Origin: Paenibacillus pabuli
Lineage (GTDB): Bacteria > Bacillota > Bacilli > Paenibacillales > Paenibacillaceae
Assembly: GCF_023101145.1 (NCBI RefSeq)
Contig: NZ_CP073714.1
Location: forward strand, 6,634,001-6,698,000
Direction of reading: 5' to 3'
Length of the DNA: 64,000 bases
Both the position numbers and the translations under genes were made by a program. Of this stretch, positions 56,032 through 64,000 are shown in pieces (the stretch's first letter is position 1; each line of letters begins with the position of its first letter). The notes under the pieces were generated by a model. The model was given only the letters and a program-made list of their open reading frames with translations. It searched no databases and had not been told where the DNA came from.

Positions 56032-56793
56032 ATGAAACGGCCTTTGTGGCAGTTATGTTGTGTCGTACTTGGACTATCCGTCATGCTCGCTGGCTGTGGA
56101 TCAGATCAGAATTATTCGCCTCCTCAGGGCAGTTATAAAGAGATGAAAACGATGGTCGTGGATATTCTCAAAAGTGACGAAGGTAAAAAGGCGGTCGAAG
56201 AAGCTCTAACCGGACAGAGTTCTTCTGGGGGCGCTGAAGGTGGCGCTTCTGGCCAAAGTGGAGCTTCTGGCGGTGGAACTGGGACAGTGGGTATGAAAAT
56301 GTTAATGCCTATGCAATCTTCAGAACAAATACGAATAGCTGTAAAAGATACCATCACGGCTCCTGAATACAAGAAGGAATTCGAGAAAATTATGACCGAT
56401 CCACAGTTTGCAGGTGAATTCGCCAAAGTAATAAATTCTCAAAACAAGCAATTGCATATGCAGTTAATCAAAGATCCGACGTATCAAAAATCCATTGAGG
56501 ATGTCATGAAATCTCCGGAAGTATCCAAGATGTTCATGGATATGACCAAAACGCCTGAGTATCGTAAACAAACGATGACCGTCATGCAGGAAGTTATGCA
56601 GAATCCTTTATTCCGGATGGAAGTACTGACTTTGCTGAAGAAGGTAGTTCAGGATGAGCTTCAACCCAAAACAGAACAAGGCGGTCAAGGGGATCAACAA
56701 GGTAAAAGTAAAGGTGAAGATGGCGGCAGCGGAAGTGGAAATAGTGGTGATGGCGGCAGCGGCGGAGAGTCTGGAAGTAACGGAGGAGCTTAA
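56032..56793 (+). CDS. gerD: spore germination lipoprotein GerD
   Basis: A 253-residue lipoprotein from ATG 56032 (AAGGAGGG before it). Signal peptide and lipobox LAGC near residue 23. The central GerD helical region is YKEMKTMVVDILKSDEGKKAVEEAL ... MKMLMPMQSSEQIRIAVKDTI. A Gly/Ser-rich insert (GGAEGGASGQSGASGGGTG) and a long Gly/Ser/Gln tail are oddities of this copy. GerD gathers GerA-type receptors into the germinosome in the inner spore membrane; a gerA operon is also present at 12.1-16.2 kb. Confidence 0.93.
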   Translation: MKRPLWQLCCVVLGLSVMLAGCGSDQNYSPPQGSYKEMKTMVVDILKSDEGKKAVEEALTGQSSSGGAEGGASGQSGASGGGTGTVGMKMLMPMQSSEQIRIAVKDTITAPEYKKEFEKIMTDPQFAGEFAKVINSQNKQLHMQLIKDPTYQKSIEDVMKSPEVSKMFMDMTKTPEYRKQTMTVMQEVMQNPLFRMEVLTLLKKVVQDELQPKTEQGGQGDQQGKSKGEDGGSGSGNSGDGGSGGESGSNGGA

Positions 56794-56853
56794 AATATGA
56801 TAAAAACGCCTCAAGCGATTCGAATTAAAGCAGTTATGTAGTATAGATCGCAC

Positions 56854-56889
56854 AAAAGCCCGCATTCGAAGATGTGGGCTTTTGTTTTT
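56854..56889. terminator. bidirectional terminator between gerD and mrp
   Basis: AAAAGCCCGCA pairs with TGTGGGCTTTT (one G-T) and is followed by GTTTTTA; the minus side runs AAAAGCCCACA. Confidence 0.85.
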
Positions 56890-56910
56890 ACATTTTACTT
56901 ATTCAAAAAT

Positions 56911-58011
56911 TTAAAATTTGGCATCAACAGACTGAGCAACCTCGTCATAGATCACACCGATGCTTGAATCTGCCTTATACACGGATGGGGAGAAATCCGG
57001 CTCCGAGATATGATTATCCGGCGCTCCCAGAGGAATCTGCGCAAGCAGCTCTGTATGAAGGCTCTCGGCAAGAGTGCCCCCGCCGCCCCGACCAAATACA
57101 TAATCTTTCTCTCCGCATTTGCTGCATTCATAATAAGCCATATTCTCTACGACACCAAGTAGCTCATGTTCGGTCTGAATAGCCATGGCACCTGCGCGTG
57201 CAGCTACAAAAGCAGCGGTTGCATGTGGGGTTGTAACGATGATTTCTTTGCTGTGTGGCAGCATCTGATGAACGTCTAATGCCACGTCACCCGTACCCGG
57301 AGGTAGATCAAGCAGCATATAATCCAACTCTCCCCAGTTTACATCGGTAAAGAATTGGCGCAGCATCCGCCCCAACATAGGTCCACGCCAGATCACCGGG
57401 TTATTCTCCCGAATAAAGAATCCCATCGACATGACTTTTACGCCGAAACGTTCTACAGGCTGGATCACCCCGTCCTCAACGACCGGATATTCTTCTATGC
57501 CCATCATATCAGGAACACTGAAGCCATATATATCTGCATCGATCAAACCAACCTTCTTGCCTTGTCGTGCCAGAGCGGCAGCCAAATTAACGGTTACCGT
57601 TGATTTACCAACCCCCCCTTTACCACTAGCAACAGCAATAAAACGTACGCCTGATTCAGGACTTAACAACTCATGCCCATCCAGCCCTGCTGCATGGCCT
57701 TTAACAAGCACTTCGTCCTGGTCGTCCTCATGATCCGCTTGTCCTATATTCAGACTCTCACGCTCATGCTCTGACGCTGCACGCAGCCGAATATGTACAT
57801 CACTCACTCCGTGTTGGGACAAAAGGTTGCGCGCAGCATCACTTAGAGCAGTTGTATCCTCTGTGCGGTTCTCCAGCGTCACCATAGTAAGAGCAACATG
57901 AGTTTCTTTAACCATGACATCACGGACCCACTGCAGTTCAGTCAAACTTACGCCCAATTGCGGTTCCTGCAATGGCTGCAATAGTTCAAGTATCTGTTCT
58001 TTTGATAACAT
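56911..58011 (-). CDS. salA: Mrp/SalA-family P-loop ATPase (Fe-S carrier type)
   Basis: A 366-residue protein. An N-terminal MIP18/DUF59 domain (residues 1-75) is followed by the Mrp ATPase: deviant Walker A ASGKGGVGKSTVTVNLA, a Walker-type DIYGFSVPDMMG and LLDLPPGTGD. The CxxC (YECSKCGEKD), which binds a bridging Fe-S cluster in carriers, is present. In B. subtilis SalA (YbaL) is a regulator in this position; elsewhere Mrp is an Fe-S scaffold. Which applies here is open. Confidence 0.9.
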   Translation of the reverse strand: MLSKEQILELLQPLQEPQLGVSLTELQWVRDVMVKETHVALTMVTLENRTEDTTALSDAARNLLSQHGVSDVHIRLRAASEHERESLNIGQADHEDDQDEVLVKGHAAGLDGHELLSPESGVRFIAVASGKGGVGKSTVTVNLAAALARQGKKVGLIDADIYGFSVPDMMGIEEYPVVEDGVIQPVERFGVKVMSMGFFIRENNPVIWRGPMLGRMLRQFFTDVNWGELDYMLLDLPPGTGDVALDVHQMLPHSKEIIVTTPHATAAFVAARAGAMAIQTEHELLGVVENMAYYECSKCGEKDYVFGRGGGGTLAESLHTELLAQIPLGAPDNHISEPDFSPSVYKADSSIGVIYDEVAQSVDAKF

Positions 58012-58090
58012 CAGACAGCACCTCAGCTTTATCTATTGGCATGTAATTAGGTATGCTAATCCAATTATATCATTACCTTTCTCGTTGTGA

Positions 58091-58846
58091 CTAACTTTTA
58101 GGACGTTCGCCTGAAGAATAACGGAGAATTCCGTTATAAATGGATGCAGCCACTTTACGCTGATAGGTCTCATCAGCAAGCAGACGGGCCTCTTCCGGGT
58201 GAGAAAGGAAACCGACCTCCACAAGTGCCGAAGGAATTTTTAACGCCTGGAACAAATAAACGGTATTTACCGTTTTCGCGATTCGATCTGTATTTTCCAA
58301 ATTACGAATCATTTCTTGCTGAAGCAGGTTGGCTAATCCTTTATTATCAGGATGATTGGGTGTATAAAAAACTTGAGCACCACTCCAGCGGTTCGAAGGA
58401 ACACTGTTCATATGAATGCTGATAAAGAGATCTGCCTGCTTATCCTCGATTCTTCTTACTCTTTGTTTCAGGTCTTCCGTTTTGCGTTTGGAGTAACCCT
58501 TGGTATCTGTAGCAGCCAGATCGGTGTCTATTTCCCGTGTCATCACAACCAAAGCCCCTGCTTGCTGCAGATAATCTCGTACGTACAGCGCGATGGACAG
58601 ATTGATATCTTTCTCGATGACTCCCTGCTTACTCACGGCTCCCCCATCTGGTCCACCATGTCCTGCATCAATGGCTATGACTTTACCCGCTAGAGGCAAC
58701 CCCCAGTAACCGGACATTTTGGAGGAGGGCAGCTCATACGTCACCACTGCCACAAACATGGCAAGCAAACAGAGGCTTAACATGATTCTCTTCATTGTAC
58801 GTAACCTAATCCAGATTACAAAGTGCTTCCCCATATTTTTACGCAT
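58091..58846 (-). CDS. cwlD: N-acetylmuramoyl-L-alanine amidase CwlD
   Basis: A 251-residue amidase_3 enzyme. An N-terminal TM signal (IMLSLCLLAMFVAVVTY) is followed by Zn ligands in IAIDAGHGGPDGGA, Glu in IEKDINLSI and His in SIHMNSVPS, with the catalytic Glu in ALVEVGFLSHPEEA. CwlD with PdaA makes muramic-delta-lactam, the cortex mark read by germination enzymes. The start ATG has GAGGTGG upstream. It lies next to mrp as in B. subtilis. Confidence 0.94.
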   Translation of the reverse strand: MRKNMGKHFVIWIRLRTMKRIMLSLCLLAMFVAVVTYELPSSKMSGYWGLPLAGKVIAIDAGHGGPDGGAVSKQGVIEKDINLSIALYVRDYLQQAGALVVMTREIDTDLAATDTKGYSKRKTEDLKQRVRRIEDKQADLFISIHMNSVPSNRWSGAQVFYTPNHPDNKGLANLLQQEMIRNLENTDRIAKTVNTVYLFQALKIPSALVEVGFLSHPEEARLLADETYQRKVAASIYNGILRYSSGERPKS

Positions 58847-58914
58847 AAAAAAACCACCTCGTCCCTATAAATGACTCTAATCATCTATATGGGACAAGAT
58901 GGACAAATATACCG

Positions 58915-60085
58915 TTAGGACCGGACTTGCTCGGCCATTCCTTCAATCAGCACCTCAGCTACCTCAGGGCGCGTAAATTCAGGTGGAGGGCATTGGCCAT
59001 CTCTTAGCAAGCCACGTACTTTGGTGCCAGACAGAGCCATATGGTGTTCTTTATCATGCGGGCAGGTTTTGCTTGATGCCATGTTGCCACATTTGGTGCA
59101 GAAAAAACTATGTTCAAAGAACAAAGGCGTGATGCCAAGTTCCTCCGGTGTGAAGTTAGCAAAGATCTCCTGCGCTTCATACGTGCCATAGTAATCACCC
59201 ACACCTGCATGGTCGCGGCCTACAATAAAGTGGGTACAGCCATAATTTTTACGTACCATCGCGTGGAAAATGGCCTCTCTTGGACCAGCATACCGCATAG
59301 CCGCCGGGAATACACCAAGGAACGCACGATCAGCCGGATAATAGTTCTCCAGCAAAACCAGATAACTCTTCATTCGTACATCGGCAGGCACGTCATCAGA
59401 CTTCGTTTCGCCTACAAGCGGGTTTAAGAACAGGGCGTCCACAATCTCCATTGCACTCTTCTGGATGTACTCACGGGCACGATGGACCGGATTATGCGTC
59501 TGAAAACCGACAACTGTCTTCCAGCCCTTATCCTGGAACGTTTTCCGTGTCTCAGAAGGATCATAATAGAACTGTCCGAACCTAGCAGGTTTGGGGCAAT
59601 TCAGCACTTGGATTGGACCTCCTACATACGTTGCAGGTCGTTCCAGCAGTTTCTTCACACCCGGATGTTCTGGATCATCCGTCTTGAAGACACGATCCGC
59701 TTCTTCACCCTGATCTACTTTATATAAACTCTTCACTTCCAGTAATCCATTGGTTCCCCATCATCATATCGCCAATAAGTGCCACAGTCTCACCGAGCTG
59801 TAGTGATGCAGCCTGCTGCTCATCTTACAGCCAAGGTAATCGGTATGCTTCAGACTGTTCCGTCAGCAAGACGCATACGAGATCAACCGAAAGGTAGTCT
59901 TCTTCAGTCATAAAACCTTGAAGCGGTGAGAACGCACCTACACCAATAAGATCCAAATCCGAAATTGTCCAGCTGTTAATACGTAAAGAGGACAGTTTCT
60001 CACTCTTTCGTAATAATTATTACCGTTCTTCTCCTTGTACAACACGCTGTATCAGCATACCTCCATGAGGCAGAATCGAAGTCAT
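58915..60085 (-). pseudogene. sat: decayed sulfate adenylyltransferase gene
   Basis: Intact reading from 59736 to 58915 (273 codons) covers the C-terminal two thirds of Sat, but full-length Sat is about 380-390 residues. The missing N-terminus is still visible upstream as broken pieces: SILPHGGMLIQRVVQGEER then TAA (60022), ISDLDLIGVGAFSPLQGFM, MRLADGTV then TGA (59852), DEQQAASLQLGETVALIGD and LLEVKSLYKVD, in different frames. The catalytic motif QxRNPxHxxH reads QTHNPVHRAR, losing Arg and the last His. I judge it non-functional. It would have made APS for CysH. Confidence 0.85.
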
Positions 60086-60176
60086 GTTGTCAGCTTCCTG
60101 TTTCACCATTTTTTATATTATCGAGAATAAATTCAATGCATGAGCGTTATAAAATCCATTACTGACACTGACTAAA

Positions 60177-60869
60177 TTATTTATGAAGACCACATTCCGT
60201 TTTTTCATTCCCAGACCAGCGTCCCGCACGTGGATCTTCTCCAGGCATAACCTGACGTGTGCAGTACTCACAACCTATACTCGGGTAATTTTGATCATGC
60301 AACGGATTGTACACGACATTATTGGCACGGATGTAGTCCCATACATCCTCAGAAGTCCAGTCAGCGATCGGGTTAAACTTCATTAGACCAAACTTGACGT
60401 CATACTCGACCTTCTTGGAATTTGCACGCGTGGGCGCCTGATCTCTCCGAATACCGGTAATCCATGCATCGTATTGGGATAGAATACGTGTCAGCGGCTC
60501 AACCTTCCGAATATTACAACAAGCATTGGGATCCGATTTCCACAGTTCATCCCCATGTTGAGCTGCCTGCTCTTCAGGAGTAATCTTCGGTGCCACGCGT
60601 ACAAAATCAAGATTATATTTCTCTTTCATTTTGTCACGTGTCTCATATGTTTCCTTAAAATGAAAATCAGTATCCAGATAAAATATATCTGTGGTTGGGC
60701 TGATCTTCTGAAGCATATCTACAAGTACAACATCCTCCGCACCGAAGCTGCACGCAAAAGTAATATTTGGAAATGTCTCAATCGCATAACGAATAATATC
60801 TTCTGGACTAGCGTTTTCCAATTCTTCAGCTTTCGTCCGTGCCAGTTCTTCTTTCTCCAACAAGTTCAT
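60177..60869 (-). CDS. cysH: phosphoadenylyl/adenylyl-sulfate reductase CysH
   Basis: A 230-residue enzyme from ATG 60869 (GGGGG ten bases before it). PP-loop ATPase-type fold with ITFACSFGAEDVVL, GIRRDQAPTRA, and the four cysteines CCNIRKVEPL and CEYCTR...ECGLHK. The CC...CxxC set binds a 4Fe-4S cluster and marks the type able to use APS. It reduces activated sulfate to sulfite with thioredoxin. It is intact while its partner sat downstream is broken, so activated sulfate must come from another locus or the path is dead. Confidence 0.9.
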   Translation of the reverse strand: MNLLEKEELARTKAEELENASPEDIIRYAIETFPNITFACSFGAEDVVLVDMLQKISPTTDIFYLDTDFHFKETYETRDKMKEKYNLDFVRVAPKITPEEQAAQHGDELWKSDPNACCNIRKVEPLTRILSQYDAWITGIRRDQAPTRANSKKVEYDVKFGLMKFNPIADWTSEDVWDYIRANNVVYNPLHDQNYPSIGCEYCTRQVMPGEDPRAGRWSGNEKTECGLHK

Positions 60870-61507
60870 GTCTGCATTTCCCCCATTCTGCATTTCAACA
60901 ATACTAAAGCCGACTAATCTAATATGAATTATGTATAGTATAAATCTTTCATGAGGGATGTCAATGCCTTCCATATGGTAAAATACATCAGTTTTAGCCC
61001 ATTTTTATGTTGTTCATTTTTGAAATGTATTGGTCTTCATTACGCATATATGCGATTTTTGGATAAAATTATACATTTGCCGTATGAGCTTTTTTTAACT
61101 TATCTCCATTTTGGGATAGCTGAAATCCTTTGCAACTGCTGGGTTTAACGTGTACGTTTAAGAAAACAGAGTATAGAATAACTCTATAGAACTACACGAA
61201 AATTGAATAACAATAAGGATATACGAATGAATTAAATCCGGGAATCGCATTCTTTAATTGTAAGGGACCTTTATCAAAACCATAAGAAAAACTGATGAGA
61301 ATGAAGGATGAAAGGTATATGATTTCAAGCACTGTGAAGTTCAAAACTGTAATTAAATAGGTTAGTGGTGAGGTGTTTATACTGGAGTCTGGAGTATTCA
61401 ACTAGAGGAAGAAACTTTACCAGTTAGAAGGAACTTGACTCCACCACACTGCAGCACTCAGACGGAGAAATGAGCAATCTAATATAGTCTAGATGGTCTC
61501 TAGAATA
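60870..61507. other. AT-rich non-coding region upstream of cysH
   Basis: It carries the cysH promoter region (TTTATACTATACATAATTC on the minus strand) and nothing else that I recognise. Readings at 60951-61148 (plus) and 61192-61401 (minus) have hydrophobic, low-quality sequence and no Shine-Dalgarno. I looked for an S-box/SAM or T-box leader and did not see the conserved blocks. Confidence 0.55.
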
Positions 61508-61538
61508 CAAAAAGCCTTTGACCGAGGCCAAAGGCTTG
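61508..61538 (-). terminator. rho-independent terminator of rplM-rpsI
   Basis: On the minus strand AAGCCTTTG pairs with CAAAGGCTT and is followed by TTTTG. Confidence 0.85.
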
Positions 61539-61547
61539 TAATGCATA

Positions 61548-61940
61548 TTAACGTTTGGAGAACTGAGGTGCGCGACGTGCGGCTTTGAGACCGTATTTTT
61601 TACGCTCTTTCATCCGTGGGTCACGAGTCAGGAATCCAGCTTTTTTCAGGGATGCACGGTATTCCGGATCTGCTTTCAACAGCGCGCGGGAGATACCATG
61701 ACGGATTGCGCCGGCTTGACCGGAGATTCCGCCACCATGAGCGATAACAAGAACATCATAGTTGCTGAGTGTTTCTGTCAGGTTCAATGGTTGTTTTACG
61801 ATCAGTTTGAGTGTTTCCAAACCGAAGTATTCATTAATATCACGTTTATTGATGACAATGCGTCCTTCACCCGGTACAAGGCGAACACGAGCTACCGAAT
61901 GTTTACGACGACCTGTCCCATAGTATTGTACTTGTGCCAT
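61548..61940 (-). CDS. rpsI: 30S ribosomal protein S9
   Basis: 130 residues with the S9 signatures VQYYGTGRRKHSVARVRL and GGGISGQAGAIRHGISRAL, and the conserved basic C-terminus ending APQFSKR. It is 19 bp downstream of rplM, the universal L13-S9 operon. Confidence 0.98.
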   Translation of the reverse strand: MAQVQYYGTGRRKHSVARVRLVPGEGRIVINKRDINEYFGLETLKLIVKQPLNLTETLSNYDVLVIAHGGGISGQAGAIRHGISRALLKADPEYRASLKKAGFLTRDPRMKERKKYGLKAARRAPQFSKR

Positions 61941-61959
61941 GAAACTGTCCTCCTTTTAA

Positions 61960-62397
61960 TTAACCGCGAAGTTCATAAACTTCTGGTTTTTGTGCTGCAT
62001 GTGGATGCTCAGTGCCTCTGTACGCTTTAAGTCTCAGCTTCATTTTCTCGCCCATGCGAGTTTTAGGAAGCATACCGCGAACAGCCAATTCCAACATACG
62101 TTCCGGTTTGTTTTTAACCATCTCTTCAGCAGTAGTTACTTTCAAACCACCTGGGTGCATCGAGTGACGGTAGTATTTTTTACCTTGCATTTTTTTACCA
62201 GTCAATACAATTTTCTCTGCATTGATGATAACAACGAAATCGCCAGTGTCCACATGTGGAGTGAATTGTGGCTTATGTTTGCCGCGGATCAAAGCAGCTG
62301 CTTCGCTCGCCAAACGTCCGAGGGTTTTGCCTTCAGCATCAATGATGTGCCATTGGCGCTCAACTTCGTTAGGCTTCGCCATGTACGTAGTACGCAT
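61960..62397 (-). CDS. rplM: 50S ribosomal protein L13
   Basis: 145 residues from ATG 62397 (AAGGAGG nine bases before). Signatures WHIIDAEGKTLGRLAS, VVIINAEKIVLTGKK and MLPKTRMG are present. First gene of the operon, behind a structured leader. Confidence 0.98.
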   Translation of the reverse strand: MRTTYMAKPNEVERQWHIIDAEGKTLGRLASEAAALIRGKHKPQFTPHVDTGDFVVIINAEKIVLTGKKMQGKKYYRHSMHPGGLKVTTAEEMVKNKPERMLELAVRGMLPKTRMGEKMKLRLKAYRGTEHPHAAQKPEVYELRG

Positions 62398-62466
62398 GAA
62401 AATTTCCTCCTTAAAATGTTCAAAATCATCATTTTCATTTATCTTCATTCATTAAGTGATAACTTT

Positions 62467-62532
62467 AGGTGTTGATGGATTAGTTGTTGCGATGTGAACC
62501 TCTTAATTGGGGCTGTGGGAAAGCCATTAAGA
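62467..62532 (-). promoter_or_regulatory. candidate L13 ribosomal-protein leader (autoregulatory)
   Basis: On the minus strand TCTTAAT GGCT...AGCC ATTAAGA forms a two-part hairpin, followed by AGGTTCACATCGCAAC...AACACCT. It lies directly after the rplM promoter, where Firmicutes carry the L13 leader that L13 binds to repress its own operon. Family membership was not tested by covariance model. Confidence 0.55.
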
Positions 62533-62545
62533 AAACACAACTTTT

Positions 62546-62574
62546 ATATTACATGATAGGAGATTAAATCGCAA
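62546..62574 (-). promoter_or_regulatory. sigma-A promoter of rplM-rpsI
   Basis: On the minus strand TTGCGA, 17-bp spacer, TAATAT; start expected near 62539. Confidence 0.75.
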
Positions 62575-62603
62575 GTGTTAATTAAGCATTTTACTTCGCA
62601 AAT

Positions 62604-63377
62604 TCAATCTTTTTTGTATTCAAGGTCCCAGAGCATTAAACCGCAGCTAACCGCAGTAGGTCCTGCAGCAGAACGATTACAAGCAGAAATCATATTCGGT
62701 ACATCAGCGGCTTTCCGTTTGCCCTCTCCGATCTCCAGCAGTGTACCCACAATGATACGAACCATATGCTGCAAAAAGCCGTTACCACTCACATAGACGT
62801 GAATGACACCCTGATCGCGCGGATGGTCCCTACACATGGATCGGTCCACTTCTATCCATGCTTCGTATACCGAACGTACATGATTTTCTTTCTGAGACTT
62901 GCGTGAAGCAAAGGAGGTGAAATCATACGTACCAATAAAATGACGCAAACCCTCCTGCATTGCCGCAATATCCAGCTTGGCATGATGATGATATTGCAGC
63001 CTCCGATTGAATACATCCGGAAATTGATTCGCATTGATGGTATACCGATAGGTTTTCTTTTTCGCTGCATAGCGAGAATGAAAATCGTTAGGTACTTCAA
63101 CCGCATCAATAACGATAATATCGGATGGTAATCTGGCGTTGAGCGCAATACACCATCGTTCAATCGGGATCTGGGATTCCGTAGGGAAATTGAAGATCTG
63201 TCTGCGTGCGTGAACGCCTGCATCCGTTCTGCCTGAACCTGTAATTTTGACCTTCTCACCGGTTAGAGCAAAAATGGCATCTTCAAGATGGTCCTGAATG
63301 GTATTCCCACCCGGCTGAACCTGAAAGCCGTAATAGGCAGTGCCATCATAAGTTAACGTCATACACAAGTTGCGCAT
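62604..63377 (-). CDS. truA: tRNA pseudouridine(38-40) synthase TruA
   Basis: A 257-residue enzyme from ATG 63377 (AAAGGTG upstream; the longer reading lacks conservation). Catalytic Asp in GSGRTDAGVHARRQIFNF, substrate-binding YRYTINA and the C-terminal FLQHMVRIIVGTL block. It modifies the anticodon arm of many tRNAs. Confidence 0.96.
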   Translation of the reverse strand: MRNLCMTLTYDGTAYYGFQVQPGGNTIQDHLEDAIFALTGEKVKITGSGRTDAGVHARRQIFNFPTESQIPIERWCIALNARLPSDIIVIDAVEVPNDFHSRYAAKKKTYRYTINANQFPDVFNRRLQYHHHAKLDIAAMQEGLRHFIGTYDFTSFASRKSQKENHVRSVYEAWIEVDRSMCRDHPRDQGVIHVYVSGNGFLQHMVRIIVGTLLEIGEGKRKAADVPNMISACNRSAAGPTAVSCGLMLWDLEYKKD

Positions 63378-63426
63378 CAATACCACACCTTTGTTCCATA
63401 CTATACATGTGCCTATCCCGAACAGC

Positions 63427-63451
63427 AAAAGAAGCCCCTTCCGGAGCTTCT
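63427..63451 (-). terminator. terminator after rplQ
   Basis: On the minus strand GAAGCTCC pairs with GGGGCTTC around GGAA and is followed by TTTTGCTG. Confidence 0.75.
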
Positions 63452-63536
63452 ATTACAGCACGAAATCCGAAATGAAGAGAAAAAAAGGGTTAAACCAGAA
63501 TCAACGATTCTGTCCCCTTTCCTCATCTCATCTGTT

Positions 63537-63902
63537 CTACGCGCGGTCAACCAGTTCCAAGTAAACCATAGGCGCAGCGTCACCACGACGAGGTCCCAGT
63601 TTAAGGATACGAGTGTATCCACCTGGACGCTCAGCGTAACGACCGGACAATTCGCTAAACAGTTTTTGGATTGCATCTTGCTCACCATCAACAGTTTCGC
63701 GGCGAACATAAGCTGCCACTTGGCGACGGGCATGAAGATCTCCCTTTTTCGCTTTAGTGATCAGTTTTTCAGCAATGGAGCGAACCTCTTTTGCTTTCGC
63801 TTCAGTTGTCTGAATGCGTTCGTATAAGAACAGGTCGGTTACCAGGTCACGGAACAAAGCTTTACGTGCGCTGGAATTACGGCCCAACTTTTGGTATGCC
63901 AT
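63537..63902 (-). CDS. rplQ: 50S ribosomal protein L17
   Basis: 121 residues: AYQKLGRNSSARKALFRDLVTDL at the start, with TRILKLGPRRGDAAPMVYLELVD at the end. AAGGAGGG precedes the ATG. It is 34 bp after rpoA, as in all Bacillales. Confidence 0.97.
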   Translation of the reverse strand: MAYQKLGRNSSARKALFRDLVTDLFLYERIQTTEAKAKEVRSIAEKLITKAKKGDLHARRQVAAYVRRETVDGEQDAIQKLFSELSGRYAERPGGYTRILKLGPRRGDAAPMVYLELVDRA

Positions 63903-63936
63903 TGTTTTCCCTCCTTCACTTCAAGCACTCGGCTGT

Positions 63937-64000
63937 CTATTCTTCTGTACGGAGTCCCAAACCGAGCTCCTCAAGCTTCTCTTGAACTTCTTCCAAAGAC
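63937..64000 (-). CDS. rpoA: RNA polymerase alpha subunit (C-terminal fragment, gene continues off window)
   Basis: The last 20 codons, SLEEVQEKLEELGLGLRTEE and stop, match the acidic tail of RpoA. The rest lies beyond the right edge. It heads the rpoA-rplQ pair. Confidence 0.88.
   Translation of the reverse strand, partial: SLEEVQEKLEELGLGLRTEE

Noticed and set aside
60951..61401. Two short ORFs upstream of cysH
   Set aside because: Hydrophobic, low-complexity readings without start signals in an AT-rich promoter region.
60870..61507. S-box or T-box leader upstream of cysH
   Set aside because: None of the conserved blocks of either class could be found on the minus strand.

Overview
The window looks like chromosomal DNA from a spore-forming, low-GC Gram-positive bacterium, most probably Paenibacillus. 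Evidence: a GerA-type germinant receptor operon, gerD, kbaA, pdaB, cwlD and a spoIIM-type gene; a gene order around rplQ-truA-rplM-rpsI...cwlD-mrp-gerD-kbaA-pdaB like that of Bacillus subtilis; a cdaA-cdaR-glmM-glmS block with a glmS ribozyme; and Bacillales-type rRNA genes. The genus is inferred from gene content and style, not from a database search.

Layout. 0-6.5 kb: a sugar-catabolism style cluster (two Gfo/Idh/MocA oxidoreductases, an aldo/keto reductase, a xylose-isomerase-like TIM barrel protein) flanked by two AraC regulators. 6.6-12.1 kb: a two-component system and an FtsX-type ABC exporter. 12.1-16.2 kb: gerA-gerB-gerC germination receptor. 16.3-23.3 kb: a soluble PAS chemoreceptor, then an RpiR/SIS regulator divergent from an ECF-type importer (S, fused double ATPase, T) and a PHP phosphoesterase. 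23.3-34.5 kb is accessory: VOC proteins, WYL and LysR regulators, a CynX-like MFS transporter, a chloramphenicol acetyltransferase with an intact drug-sensing leader-peptide attenuator, a macro-domain protein, a CPBP protease, a second two-component system and gene remnants. 34.6-45.6 kb: glmS, glmM, cdaR, cdaA (cell-wall precursor supply and c-di-AMP), rsiW-sigW (envelope stress) and ppc. 46.1-52.7 kb: one rRNA/tRNA operon read leftward in the order 16S-5S-Ile-Ala-23S-5S-Asn-Thr-Glu-Val-Gln-Lys-Leu-Gly-Arg-Pro-Gly, with an extra 5S gene. 53.1-58.9 kb: sporulation and germination genes. 58.9-60.9 kb: sulfate assimilation, with a decayed sat next to an intact cysH. 61.5-64 kb: ribosomal proteins, truA and the end of rpoA.

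The most striking items are the complete cat attenuator (9-residue leader peptide plus a perfect 12-bp stem hiding the cat ribosome binding site), two members of a palindromic intergenic repeat family, the RpiR/ECF/PHP transport module of unknown substrate, a multiply broken sat gene whose catalytic motif is also altered, the additional 5S gene inside the rRNA operon, and a 12-codon upstream ORF overlapping the CPBP protease start. Apart from these I see no CRISPR array, prophage or recognisable insertion sequence.
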